A stretch of 60,000 nucleotides of DNA from Zygnema cylindricum (taxonomy: Eukaryota > Streptophyta > Zygnematophyceae > Zygnematales > Zygnemataceae). Shown here in pieces: positions 45,661 to 57,900 of the stretch. The notes under the pieces were generated by a model. The model had not been told where the DNA came from and searched no databases. It saw only the letters and a program-made list of their open reading frames with translations. The stretch's first letter is position 1. Every line of letters begins with the position of its first letter. The position numbers were made by a program, and so were the translations under genes. The DNA lies in the NCBI GenBank assembly GCA_037447655.1, contig JBBHKE010000409.1, positions 241,616 through 301,615 on the forward strand, given 5' to 3'.

Positions 45661-47990
45661 TGAAGGTAGCCCTGTTTTTTGTGAATAAGTAGTTGAGTTG
45701 ACTATTGATAAAGAATATTATTAGGTTAAGCTTTATTTGTGGATTTATGCCTTTCAAATAGTTAAATTGCTGTTGCAAGGTGTAATATAATAGCCATTGG
45801 TGTTGTGGGTATTAACCAACAGTTTTTGTTTAGCTTCCATATGTAAAGCAAATCTTATCTTTTTGTCCATATATTTCATTAGCAAGATCTGACATCATGT
45901 CATATAAGAAGATTGGATAAGAACTCACAAAAGAAAATACTGTGTTCATTGTTAACCAATTTTTGTCTTTTGTTTGGTAAATTGTGAATTTTTTACTTTT
46001 GTTGTGTTTATCCAACTGTCTGGTACATTCTTTTGGGGATGGGGAGGAGAGGAGGGAGAGAGAGAGAGAGGGATGCTATAGGATTTGGTCACCTTTTGTT
46101 TAACTCAAGCATGATATCCTGTTTGACCTCCTTTTTAGTTACGCTATTTCAAAAGAAGTTATATCATCGATAAATCGAATTATAATATTTGAGCTCAAAT
46201 TGCTTTGTTCTATCTTCCATAAAATGAATTAGGTATGAAAGACTGCACTGGCACCTCAGTTGTCACTCAAAAATAAAAATAGCAATGTTGATTAATTGAC
46301 ACCAATTTATCTTACAAGGCTCAATGTTTTGGGATAATATTGCTGTTGGACTCCTACATTTGCCTAATTTTTTCCCTAGATTGCTTTTCACATGCTATTT
46401 TTATTTTTCTGTTACTATGTAATGCATAAATGTTTTTATTAATCCACTATTTTTTACATTTATTAATGAATGTACATTATGCACTTTCTGATGCTCCGCC
46501 GAGCCTAAGGGGTGGAAGGGCTTGCTTTAAGTAGTTTTTTAGCTATGTTGGAGTTTGGGGAGGTGATTTTTGTTTTGAGTGTGCTATTTTGTTGCCTTTT
46601 TCCTTGCCTTTTGTCCCTTTCAACGTTTTTTTTGGGCTGGCCCTTATTTGTCTGTTAGTTTCTTTCTTTTGATCTGCTTTTCCTTTTTATTTGCTTCACC
46701 TGCATTTGGTTTTCCAGTTTCGTGTTTTGCCTTTCTTTTTCTTGTTCCTATGTATTCAGATGGTTTAGCATTGTCCTTTCTTGATAAAGTCTCAATAGGC
46801 TATATAGAAAACATTGGTAAAATAGACATACTCTTCTGTATGGCCCACCACTAAGTGAACTGCAGTATTCCTACTTGTGAGCCACAAGCACCAACAGTTA
46901 TTTGTTTCCATCTTAGGCTTACAGTTATAGTAAATGCCAACATGTTAGTCTTTGAAAGAGTGGCATTGGGTAACGGTCTTTGACACCTCAGTGATTCGAT
47001 TTATCAATCATTAAGCTTGTTACGATGTAATATTGCCAAGGATAATTAGATCGGATCATCTATTAGAAAGCATTCAACATCAACGCTAGTTGTGTGCAGG
47101 CCTGTGCCTCCTGCTGTTCTATGTCTATATTGTCTATTTTACCGTTGTTTGTATGTTGTCAATCCAAAATCTCCAACTTATGAGCTGACTAGAATCTGAG
47201 TATCACAATCGTTGGTCATCTGTAGAAGACCAGACGAGAGTTCCATTCTATTCATTGGCAACTTATACAGCTATTTGTCAATCTTTATAGACAGCACTGC
47301 TTGAGGGTGGATGTCCATTCTGAATGGAGACCAAAGTGATAATCGTGTTGCAAACTTCTTGACCTAAAGGATAAAGTTAGCATTGTGAAGATTGAACTAA
47401 TTAAAAGGCCTACAACATCCAGACAAACACAGTTTCCTGTATTGTATGTACGTTCTCTGTATGATTGCTTCCTGGCATTCAAACTATAAATGAAAAAACC
47501 CTAATCTCTATCGAGATAGCAGTTCACCATATACAGGACGACAAGAAAAGAAAGACGATTGTGAATGTGTGTAATTGATTTGCAGGCTATTACGCAGAGA
47601 GAGACAAAAGTGTGAAGCTGGGTAAATTATATTGACTGTGAGATGTCAAATAAGACCGTATGGCAGAATACGGCAGGTTGTATGCATTTTAATATATTGT
47701 AGCACTTAGACTTGTTGTCAACAAGTAAACACAGGTAGTTGATGATTCTTCTCATGCCCATCTACTAATTTATTGACAAAACAAAAAGCCTCGCTTAAGC
47801 AGCCATTGAAAAGAAAAATAGCATGTTTGTATGTAAAGAATTAACATCCACAAGCAAAGCATAATTGCAAAGCTCTGATGCAGAAAAAGCATTACATATA
47901 CAAACATATAGTTTCTGTTTGCAAATAACAAAACAAAAGTCAGTTGACATAAACAAACATGAAACAGCAACAACTGGATTACATCCCTAA
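45661..47990. other. Intergenic region downstream of the DUF4188 gene
   Basis: AT-rich DNA with a short purine tract at 46030-46075. Several short ORFs exist, but none has protein-like composition or a recognised motif. Confidence 0.55.
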
Positions 47991-47994
47991 TAAA

Positions 47995-48420
47995 CCGTTT
48001 TATTTTCAATTCCCCGAGTCCATCAATTTCCCAATTCTTCAATGCCACACCAATTCCACAATAATTCCCCAACTCTCCAATTTCCCAATCCCCGATTCCC
48101 CAATTCCCCATTCCAAAATCTCCAAATTCCTTCATTCCCCAATTCTCCAATTACCCAATCTCTCATTATTGTAATTTCCCCGCTTTTCAATTTCCCAGTT
48201 CCCTAACTTACCAGCTCCCCAATTTCTCAATTTCCCAACTTCCGCAATTCCCCATGCCCCAAAGCCACACCAATTCCCCCATCCCCAACCTCTCAACTCA
48301 ATATATTTCAGTTTTCCCCAATTCCCCAATTTCTCAACATCATAATTTCCTAATATCTCAATCCCCCAATTTCCAATCTCCCAGTTCCCATCTCCCCAAT
48401 ATTCCCTTCGTCATTCAGAT
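47995..48420. repeat. CCCAATT/CCCCAATTC degenerate tandem array
   Basis: Forty or so units of 7-9 bp such as CCCCAATTC, TCCCAATTT and CTCCAATTT occupy over 400 bp. The ORFs on both strands here (for example Gly/Trp/Asn-rich) are translations of the repeat. Confidence 0.85.
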
Positions 48421-48424
48421 ACCC

Positions 48425-48525
48425 ATAATTCAAGATCCATAATTTAGAATCCATAATTCAAAATTCATAATTCAAAATCATAATTTAAAATCCATAATTC
48501 AAAATCACAATTCAAAATCCATTTT
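48425..48525. repeat. 14-bp tandem repeat ATAATTCAAAATCC
   Basis: About seven units with few changes directly follow the CCCAATT array. Confidence 0.88.
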
Positions 48526-48569
48526 CCTAGTACCCCATAATTCTATAAATGCAATCCCCCAATCCCCAC

Positions 48570-48960
48570 TCACCAAAGACCGGAGGGAGGGTGGAGGAGA
48601 TAAAGTGTAGATGGAGTAGGAGAGAGTAGAGGGAAGGACGACGAGAGGAAGAGGAGGAAAGACATTGAGATTCATTATTAAGGGAATGTGCGATGGATAA
48701 GGAGAGGAAAGTAGAAGATGGGAGGAGGGGGCAGTGGGAAGGTCGAGGAAGGGAAATGATGAGTGGAGGAGAGGCCATCAGGAGAGAGGAGATGAGGGAA
48801 GGGAGAGGAGGAGAGCTCATCAAAAGAGAGGAAAATAAGGCATTGGAAGAGTGGAGGGTGGGAGGCGGGAGGGAGCAGAGGGCAGCGAGAGGGAGGAGGG
48901 GGGGGCGAGGAGGAAAGCCAGGGAGGAAGCAGGCGGCAGTTTCTTCCGTTTCTGCAAGAA
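48570..48960. repeat. Purine-rich low-complexity tract
   Basis: GGAGGAGAGG-type sequence extends for about 390 bp. The 90-codon Arg/Gly/Glu-rich ORF in it is most simply explained by composition. Confidence 0.7.
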
Positions 48961-51571
48961 TTTAACCAAAAAGATACCGTAGACTTTTTTGAATCTCGTA
49001 TTGAAATCGCACGAAAAGTATTTTACGTTCGAACGACCCCTGCCATGTTGAGTCGCCTACTCGTCTGCGATTAAAATTTATTTTTCTTTTCGTTTTGGTG
49101 GAGACTTTCTTTAGTTAGCGTTGACTTTTTGTTATGTTCTCCGTTCCGTCTTGTCCTTTGGGTTTTCTAGGCTTTAAGATTTAAACGTTTATTTTCCTTT
49201 TTTTTTGTACCTTGATGGTTTTTTCCATCGCACGTTTTCACGCCTTTTGGTCGGTACTCTTTCTGGCACCCTCATGTATAGGCTGCTAGTACAGTACTGT
49301 ACTGTAATGAACCGTACCGTAGGCCTGATCCATAAATATCATCGCTGTACGGCTTTATTGGTCGGTCGTTCGCGAGATGAAGATTTTTTGTGGATCGCGT
49401 GGATCGCAGCGCCTCTTGTCAGGTCTTTCGAAAGGTGGGCGAGCCAGATCTGAGGTGGAGAGCGAGGGAACACCCACGTAGAGCTGCATTCATTGGCGGG
49501 TGCTCTGGCCTTGTACTGCCTTCCCTAGACGAGGCCGGGGCTACTTGTAGCCAAAAGCCGCCAGAACCGAAGATTCGAACAGCGTGACTGCTTCTGAACC
49601 GACGCGAAATGGAAGGGACTGCATTTGGAGGGCGGATTTCCGAGCGAAGTATATGCATATTTGAACGTTTATATACTTTTTTCAAAGCGCCCAAAATAAA
49701 CGGAAAACTTTAAAAGTTTACGGTCCGACAGTGAAACATGTTTAAATATATGTTCGTAACGGAAATTTGCCCTAACTTGCGCGCGAAATGTAATCTACTG
49801 TACATTTCCTTATTGTTCTAGAACGAAAAATTAGTTATTCATTTACATCAAGGGATACAAACCGGTATTTAATAGTAGCTTCTACAGAATTCAACCTATC
49901 AGATTCACTATGGTTCTACATGCTACTAATTTTTGTGTTGAAAACGACAAAGCATTCCGGTTTTGCTGGCATTCGTTCATCAATCTGGGCGACAAACCTG
50001 GGCGACAATGTGATCCCAAAAAAGATCACATCTGTTGTAGAATCCACCGTTTTGGCTGGAGTCCAGCAATTATCATTGGTTCACTTGCCGCAGATTCGCT
50101 CAAATTGACTGCGGCCCACTTGTGTCGGAGAACACGGGGGCACCCCACGTAGAAAAGCGTCAACATTTTCACGCTTCAAAGTTGCAATCCCACGGATGAC
50201 ATAATATGAAATTATGAACCGGACTCGCCTTCGAACGCTGGACGAACCCCGCAGCAGACCGGAAGTTTCATGCTGATGTCACACCTGGATCGTTGTGCGC
50301 GAAAAGATCGAGTATCCAACACTAAGTGCAAACCGTACCTTACGTCAGATTTATCCCTGCCGGACGCCTTGATATCTTCTGCTGCGTCTCATAACCGAAA
50401 CAGAGCAAAGACGTTTTAAATTTTGAACCGCAGGTGGCGGTTCAAACTTTTTCCCGTTACTCGGTTAGGTCCGAAAAAATGTTTGTTCACCGTGAAATTC
50501 GAATCCGTGAGATCCACCCTATTAACCTCTATGATGATTACATTATTATTATTTTGCGTTTTGAGCATTGAACAATTCAACATTTGGTGACTAAACTCGA
50601 AAGCTTTTTATCGTCGACGTTTCTGAAAATAATGCACACTCTTTTATTATTTTAGCTTATGTCACAAAAACACGTTATGCAAAAGTAGGGAACGTAAAAA
50701 ATGATATTTAATTTTCCAACCGTAAGTAACATGATCTACAAATTTATTAAAGAAGCTCTAAATATTCTATACTTTTCCAACATTTTGTATAATTCGTAAT
50801 TTGAAATAATTGTTAGAATGCCCATAGTCGAAATGAGCCCCAGGGTATTTAGAACAAAAATATTTGTCTACGTAAGTTAACAAAGCAACAATTATCACAA
50901 GTATAATAACATATAAACACACTAAGTCACGTAGAGATTTTAAACAATATGTATTTTAAACGTGTTTGTATCCGTTGCGATATAGAATGATAATTAAACT
51001 ACTTTTCATACACAACTGAACCAAAGTGATTGAAATTTTTATTTCAAATAACGAAGTAAAAAAATCGTCTCTATAACACCCTATGTTTTTTAAGTTGTTC
51101 AATTGGTTTTAATGCATACTCTATGGTATACTATTTATATATTTGTTGGTGCCCACAACATAATAATTTGTGGTATTGAACAATTTTCGCTCCTTAGACA
51201 AAAAAAAATCATTAAACTTCGTCTCAAAAAAAATTTATAAGAAATGCGCCTAAGCGACAATAATGACAACTAGTAAAGGAAATTGTTAATAATATTTAAG
51301 CATATTTGACATAATATAACATCTCAAATAAGCCTTTTCATTTAAATTTGCATGTGTGTACAATGTATGAAATGGATAAAATCAACATACTTTCATCGTG
51401 AATACGACCTAACACTTTCGTATAGACAAATACATTTGTACGGCCTTGTGTGCACACATTTAAAAAATGTGAATAAAAGTTAACCTTAAGATAACATAAA
51501 AGTCATAGGAATAATCTTTGGTAGCATTTAATATCAATATAAATTGTTATCTTTGATTTTCATGTAGCTTA

Positions 51572-51620
<49 letters not shown>

Positions 51621-51944
51621 AAACGTTAAACGATCGCACAATATACTTGTTTGAGATAAAATATGTTGTTTTCGTCAAATTTATGAAAATATCATGACTT
51701 ATTTGTGAGTTTTTTCCATAAATAATCGTACTATACAAATTTGTAATAAAAATGTTATAAGCTTTAAATAAAAAATAAATAAACACTTAATTTATAAATA
51801 GTTTGCAATTTGTTTGACCAACCGATTAATTTTGATGGTTTGGAATTTGAGCAGTTGTTAATTGGACTCCACTGAAACTTAGCCGAGCTGAACCGAATCA
51901 AACAGAACTCAACATAGCCAAACCGGCCCAACGCTACAAGACCC
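48961..51944. other. Intergenic region, no gene recognised
   Basis: 48961-50450 has higher GC and several ORFs of 60-90 codons on both strands around 49390-49694, none of which I recognise. It includes a TACAGTACTGTA-type palindrome near 49289. 50450-51944 is very AT rich. Confidence 0.5.
51573..51619. repeat. (TA)n microsatellite
   Basis: About 23 uninterrupted TA units. Confidence 0.95.
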
Positions 51945-52479
51945 TACACCGCGAATCATTATTAGTGTCAAAGTCACTGATTTGGGTTATTAAAATTTTG
52001 TTTTTTTTTTTACAAATAGGATACATGATTTAATTTTTTCCTTAACGTTAATTAAGGTACTCTACAGAATAAAGTAAAGCCCGAAAGTACAATAAATTAT
52101 AAATAGTGTGGTGTACGGTCGATGTCAGACCGTACATAACTGTACCTTTTAAAGTGAAAATTTACAAAAAATGAATTAAATCAGACGCGCACGCATAGGA
52201 ACGTGGGCTAAAAAAAACGAGATTAGTTTGACGGTAAATTAGTATTGCATGTACCGATATTTTAAATTCGTGACGGCGTACGGTTTCTAATATTTTGTAT
52301 GGATACATATATTAATGTGTATAATCGTACGGCGAATATTCCATTTTTGTTGTTCCCAAATTAGCATAAACGCCCAAATTATAATACAAATTTAAAAAAA
52401 AAAAATTAATTAACATCAATTACGGTAAATTTTCTTCAACACTATTTAAACTTTGACACTAATAACGATTCGCGATGTA
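51945..52479. mobile_element. TACACC-family element, long subfamily
   Basis: It begins TACACCGCGAATCATTATTA and ends CTAATAACGATTCGCGATGT. It shares the CAGACCGTACATAA and TGTACCTTTTAAAG blocks with 42187-42731. The next element begins 3 nt (CTG) after it. Confidence 0.85.
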
Positions 52480-52482
52480 CTG

Positions 52483-53107
52483 TACACTGTCAATCGCTAT
52501 TAGAGTATATAACGCCAATTCGGTGCCCTTTTTTCAAAAAAAAAACCCGAAATACAATCAATGATACTATTTTTTCCATTATTCTAATTAGGTTTTTTTT
52601 TCAATTAGCGTTAATAATGAAAGTACACTTCGATGGAAATAGTGTGGCGTACGGACAGAGTACTGACCGTGCAAATTGTACTTTTATAAGTAAAAAAGGT
52701 ACAAATACTGATTTAATAGAATCGCGCTCCCGCACGTGAAATCGCACTAAACAAAAAAAATAAATCACATCGGAAAAAAAGCCGTTCGCATAACTCTCGT
52801 CCGTCGACAGCATCGTCGTCAGTGTGAACATTAACTGACATTCAATGCGACAAATATTATTAGCGTCATAATGACGTCAATACTATACCGGACTGACACA
52901 TTTTGTACGTCTGCGTAATTTAATGTTCATAATTATCGCGCACATAATTATCACCGACATAACCCAATATAGAATAACTAAAAAAATTAGAGTAAACTTC
53001 ATATTTGAAAAAGCTCTATCACATAAATTAGCGTCAATTACTCTAATTGTTTTTTTTGGCTTTTTTACTCTAATTTTTTCATTACTCTAATTACGATTCG
53101 CGGTGTA
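52483..53107. mobile_element. TACACC-family element, close relative of the 40706 element
   Basis: It begins TACACTGTCAATCGCTATTA and ends CTAATTACGATTCGCGGTGTA. Its right third (GGCTTTTTTACTCTAATT and onward) is nearly the same as in 40706-41680. Confidence 0.85.
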
Positions 53108-53490
53108 GATTTCACGTACTTCCACGATGCCAAAGAGTACAAAGTACATGAATGTTGGATTATCTTTTTGTAAGATTCGCGAAATGAATAGTGTTAGTAC
53201 CGTGTCAGATTTGCGACGCTAGTCATGATGCCACGTACTTCCACGATACCAAAAGTACAAAGAACAATAATGTTCGAAAAAAAAAGTACAAATTTTTCTT
53301 TTTTTTTGGTTTTTTGTTTGACCGACCGTAACTGACCGACCCCCAAATCTTGGTGAGTCAACCGACCGTAACCGCCCGACCCCCAAAATTTGGCAACCGA
53401 ATCCGTTCCGAATCCGGCGCGGGCGGTCGGTTAACGGTCGGTCATGGTTTCGGTTGACCGTTTGCGACCTCTGACTACAGTACAGTACAG
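53108..53490. repeat. Direct repeats and CGGTCGGT-rich stretch
   Basis: A ~45-bp direct repeat based on CACGTACTTCCACGATGCCA occurs at 53115 and 53231. It is followed at 53320-53465 by interleaved ACCGACCGTAAC and GGTCGGTTAACGGTC words that form an imperfect inverted repeat around a GC-rich centre. Confidence 0.7.
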
Positions 53491-53710
53491 TTCACCGTGT
53501 ATCGCTATTAGTGTTAATAACTTTTTCCGCAACTTAAAACATCTTTTCTCTGTACACTCTTGTCCAATTTTCAATTTGAGACCGTCAATCGGAAGCTGAG
53601 AATCTTAACTTTCAATATCAACCGTCAGATTGAAGTACCGACATTTGTGTACGGAGAAAAAATTTGAAGAGACGAAATAAACATTTACACTAATAACGAT
53701 TCACGGTGTA
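53491..53710. mobile_element. TACACC-family element upstream of the SUMO protease gene
   Basis: It begins TTCACCGTGTATCGCTATTA and ends CTAATAACGATTCACGGTGTA. Flanks TACAG and CTGTA. It lies within about 230 bp of the presumed first exon of the SUMO protease gene, so it is in the promoter region. Confidence 0.88.
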
Positions 53711-53719
53711 CTGTACAGT

Positions 53720-53940
53720 AAGGGTATCGAACAAGCCCCCATACAAGTGTGGGACCTTCGGCACCTCGCGGCACCTCGCGCCGACATTCGACACCTCTTG
53801 GGATCGGGTACGAGAAATAGGGTTTTGTGGTTTGGGTTGTTTTTTTAATAAAAAAAAAACAAAAAGCGAAAAAATAAACCCTAAACGAGCGGTCGCGGAC
53901 GTCTTCGGCACCCCGGAGGGCCAAAAAGTTGCAAGATTCA
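53720..53940 (+). other. Presumed 5' untranslated exon and promoter of the SUMO protease gene
   Basis: GC-richer sequence ending in a good donor (GATTCAG then GTAAGT at 53941). The coding exon at 54987 is preceded by an acceptor (GTTTTGTAG at 54983), which implies an upstream noncoding exon, and this is the best candidate. Confidence 0.4.
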
Positions 53941-54986
53941 GGTAAGTATTGTAGTGTACTTCCATTTACAACATTTGAAATTTGTTTTTAATTGTTTAAA
54001 ATTCTTTAACCACCGTTCGATTGGTCGCATCAATCAATCAGGAATTTGATTCGCTGTTGACTATTTTAATTGATGTTTCTACTTCTTCCGTACACTTTGT
54101 CAGAACTGAACTACGGAAGTCACAGTATAACAGTAACGCAGTTCTCCACGGAACTGGCGCCATGAAAACATTATGTTAGTTGCGAAAATTCCAGTTTCAT
54201 CGTAATTGTGTGTAACTTTGCATCATGTAGAGGCTTGTCACAACTTGCTCAACGGTCTCTAAAGCTTTTGAGTTAAAACTTTCAAAACATGGAGGAAACC
54301 ACTGCTATAATACGGGTCACCAAATACGGTATACACGGTATAAACGGTATACCTGTAGCCCCGTAGGTATTTCCAACTCACCGTACTTTTTTCGCACTTT
54401 AAAACTTTTTAGTTACACAACGGACTCCTTTTACAAAATTGACACTGCCAGGTGAAAGGAATTAGGGGTGACCATGTCTTCAACTTGTCATAACATGTTC
54501 TTCACCAAATAATCTTTGAGCTTGTCATCCAAATTTTCACAGGTTTGAATGAAATAAGTAGCTTGCAAGAGCTAAAGCTGAAGAATTTCTCGAAGATCCG
54601 AGAAGGAATATATTTTGTGTCTTGCTGTTTTCACTCATTTTTGCTGTAAGTTCATTATATTGTAAGGTGGGATTCCAGACCTCTTTGTTCTTTTACCTTA
54701 TCTCAGCACCTTTGAAAATCGAGCTTAGGAGTTTAAAAGTGCTGTTTTTTTCACTTTTCTAAATTTTACAGTTCAGGCAGCGATATCATCATTTATTAGA
54801 TACACAACTGCAGGTCTTTGACCGTTCCTTTTTTTGCAGTTTTAGTATTCTGATTTTTAACAGTAAACTCTTTAGCAGATTGAAGATCAAGAGCCAGAAG
54901 ACTAAATATATTCTATTCCATAAAACATAATAAAGAACCGCACTTTATTCCATACGAACATTTCTCTATACATTGTTTTGTAGCGT

Positions 54987-57900
54987 ATGGATGCTTACAA
55001 GCGGAACCTAATAGTAGCGGAGGAATGTGCTCCACCTGACTATCTTCCTTATGCCATTCGACAGCCTCTGAAGCGAAAGTTTGAAAGGGATAGGCTTGAT
55101 AGTGTCACTCCCTGGGATTTGCTATCTCCTGCAGCAAAACGTAGTAAAGCTGGTATGAATTACCTAATTCGCTCTCAAAGCAACGACGTACTATCCACAA
55201 AGTTGAAGAAAGACGAAGTCGTCAAAATTCCTCAATTCAAGCAACCATTTGCTTTTCAAGCTTTGGATTTTTCCAACGGAAGGAGAAGCAATCATAACTT
55301 CTCAAGAGAACCTTTTTACAGGAGGAGGCTTTTAACTGTATATGAACCTTATTATGCAAGAAATGATGCTGATCTCATGGCTCATCGAATAATGACTCCT
55401 CAACTTGATTTTAGAAGATCTGGATATGGAGCTGTTATTTCTGGCAATACTGTTGCAAAACAAGAACTGCAAAGGGAAGCTGATAGGAGGGAAAGAGAAT
55501 TTCTGGAATATGTACCATTTCCAAGGGAAAACAATGTTTCTCAAGAAGGCTTTGGTTTGGTTTCCAGGTCACAAGAAGATGGCGCAGTCGTAGACACAAA
55601 AGCGAACGTAATTAGTAAGGAAATGGATGCTACTGAGAAAGATTCTTCAGCTTTGGTTCCAAAAACTCTTTTTGATGACAATTTGGTTCAGCAAGAGCAT
55701 AAAGAGGCTCTCAAGAGTGAGCCATTGTACAAGAAGCTTTACAATCGTATTGTAAATCCATGGAGAGTACGAGCAGAAAACTTGCGGAAACATGAAGCCG
55801 AATTTTACGAGCAAAAGAAAGAAGCAGTGCAGCTGAACATACAAGCAATTCAAGAGAAGCAGATTGCAAGGAAGGAGGAGAAAGAAGCTCTTCAACAGAA
55901 AGTTGTGGTACGGCACCATGCTGGGTCTTTACGACTACATGAAGCTCAACACCTGACCTCTTCTTTGGGTTTTGGATGTGATATGTTTGCTGGAATGAAC
56001 CTGTTCAATACTCTCTGATGTTGCTTAAGAAGGATTTTGCTTAAAGACCTTTTTGCCGCTTGACTTACAGGATTCTGCGCTAAAACCCCTTTCATCAGAG
56101 GCAGAGGAGCAAGTAGACGAAGCTTTGCTGCATGGAGATGGGTGAGTCTGGAGTTCTGTTTTTGTCATTTGTTGGAGTAATTTTTAATTTATAATTGCAT
56201 GTCAACTGTTGACTGTTTTAGAGTAATTTTTATTTTGTAATTTCATACGACTCAATTATTTGAAGGAAAGTCTCTTTGCCATAACTTTGCACATTTTGTC
56301 AAACTTTTCATGATATTCTTTGTCACTTAGTTACTTGCAAGTGAATTTGTCACATTGAAGAAGCCATATCTTTTGTCCGTAAGGAGCTTTTTACTGGCAA
56401 GTTTTTGTAATAAAATTGGATTTTTATAGAATATGGACTTCAAAGATTTCTTGATATCTCTCTCTCGTGCTTGTTTTAGTAAATGAACCAACAGGTGTTG
56501 TATTTATTTGCAGACTTATGCACCAAGGGATTATGATTTTAAACTAAAAAGCAACTGATTATGTTTTTTGCTTATTTGTTGAATGCAATCAGTTGACTTG
56601 TCCTCTGTTTGGTTTTGCAGTAGGGATGTTTTGGTTAATCATGAAGGTACCAATATTATTATTACGAGAAACATGATGCAATGCCTCCTCCCTGGTGAAT
56701 GGCTTAATGATGAGGTAAGTTTATCTTGTCTTAAACGGTAATTATACGTTTTTAATTCTTTCTGGATGACCTGCGCTACTGGCCAATAATCAGAGTAACG
56801 GTACAAAAAAATGTATGGAAGGTACAATTTTTGGTATGAAAACAAGGATCACTGGTCAGTAATGCCAGTTATAGCCTACGTATGGTTACCCTATTAGAAT
56901 GTTCCGCAACATGATGTATAACTGCGATTTTTTAGGTTGTAATATGCCAGAATACTGTGGAAGGCGAATGGGAAACTTCACTATATATTTTTTTCGATCA
57001 AAAGGTGTAAATAGGGATGCCTTGACCTCTTGATGTGTCTCTTCAGCCATTGAATGGTGTGTTGACATACTTTGGATTGTCAGTGTTAGTTATAAGACAC
57101 ATTTGGTGTTTACTTCTATCAAGGTCCAAAAATTAACTGGAACTGCTTTCCTGTAGGCATATTTGCACTGGCTTTTCATCATGTTCTTATTACCCTATCT
57201 TTGGTCAAATATTGGGTAACTTGATCAAAATATGACCAAAAAATTGTAAGTGAGAATATGCTTTGTGTCTCGAAGTTGTAAACCTGTTTTCTTACGAAAA
57301 TCTGAATGGAAATTGTTTGATTTGTAACACGAGCATTTGAGGTTGATTGAGGTTGTCTATGATAAACTGGATACAGGTCATCAATGTGTACCTGGCACTT
57401 CTCAAAGAAAGGGAACTGAGGGAACCGAAGAAACATCCGAAATGCCACATATTTAACACATTTTTTTACAATAAGGTAACACCACATAAAAACACTTTCA
57501 CTGCGCATTGAGTGTCAGGTAATCCTTGAATAATAAATTTTATCAGTCGTAATGAAGGTCCAACATGTCTGCCGAAGTAAGACAGTAAATTCAAAATATG
57601 ACTTAGTTCAATCCAATGGACTTCTTTTAATGTTGTCTATTTTACAGTGTTGCAAGGGCGGGTAGTTTATCTGATGAACACATTCACTTGAATTTGTACA
57701 GTGTAATCATGAAAATGTAAAATCGTCACATGTACATACTTTCGATGAAAGATGCTGTTTGCTTTACAGTGTTTGGAAGGGCGGGTGCAGCTTTTCAGTA
57801 ACAGCGAGAGGTATGACTACAAAGGAGTTCGGCGTTGGACTACTCATAAGAAGCTCGGCTATAACCTAAAGGACTGTGCTAAGGTAATGCACTCCGTGGT

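Noticed and set aside
47770-48329. Gly/Trp/Asn-rich minus-strand ORFs that look like a repeat protein
   Set aside because: They are read-through of the CCCAATT array; the periodicity comes from the DNA repeat.
48693-48965. 90-codon Arg/Gly/Glu-rich ORF
   Set aside because: It lies in a purine-rich low-complexity tract, with no splice or family support.
49390-49694. Overlapping ORFs of 65-91 codons on both strands in a GC-richer patch
   Set aside because: No recognisable motif on either strand and no matching splice sites; I cannot support a gene.
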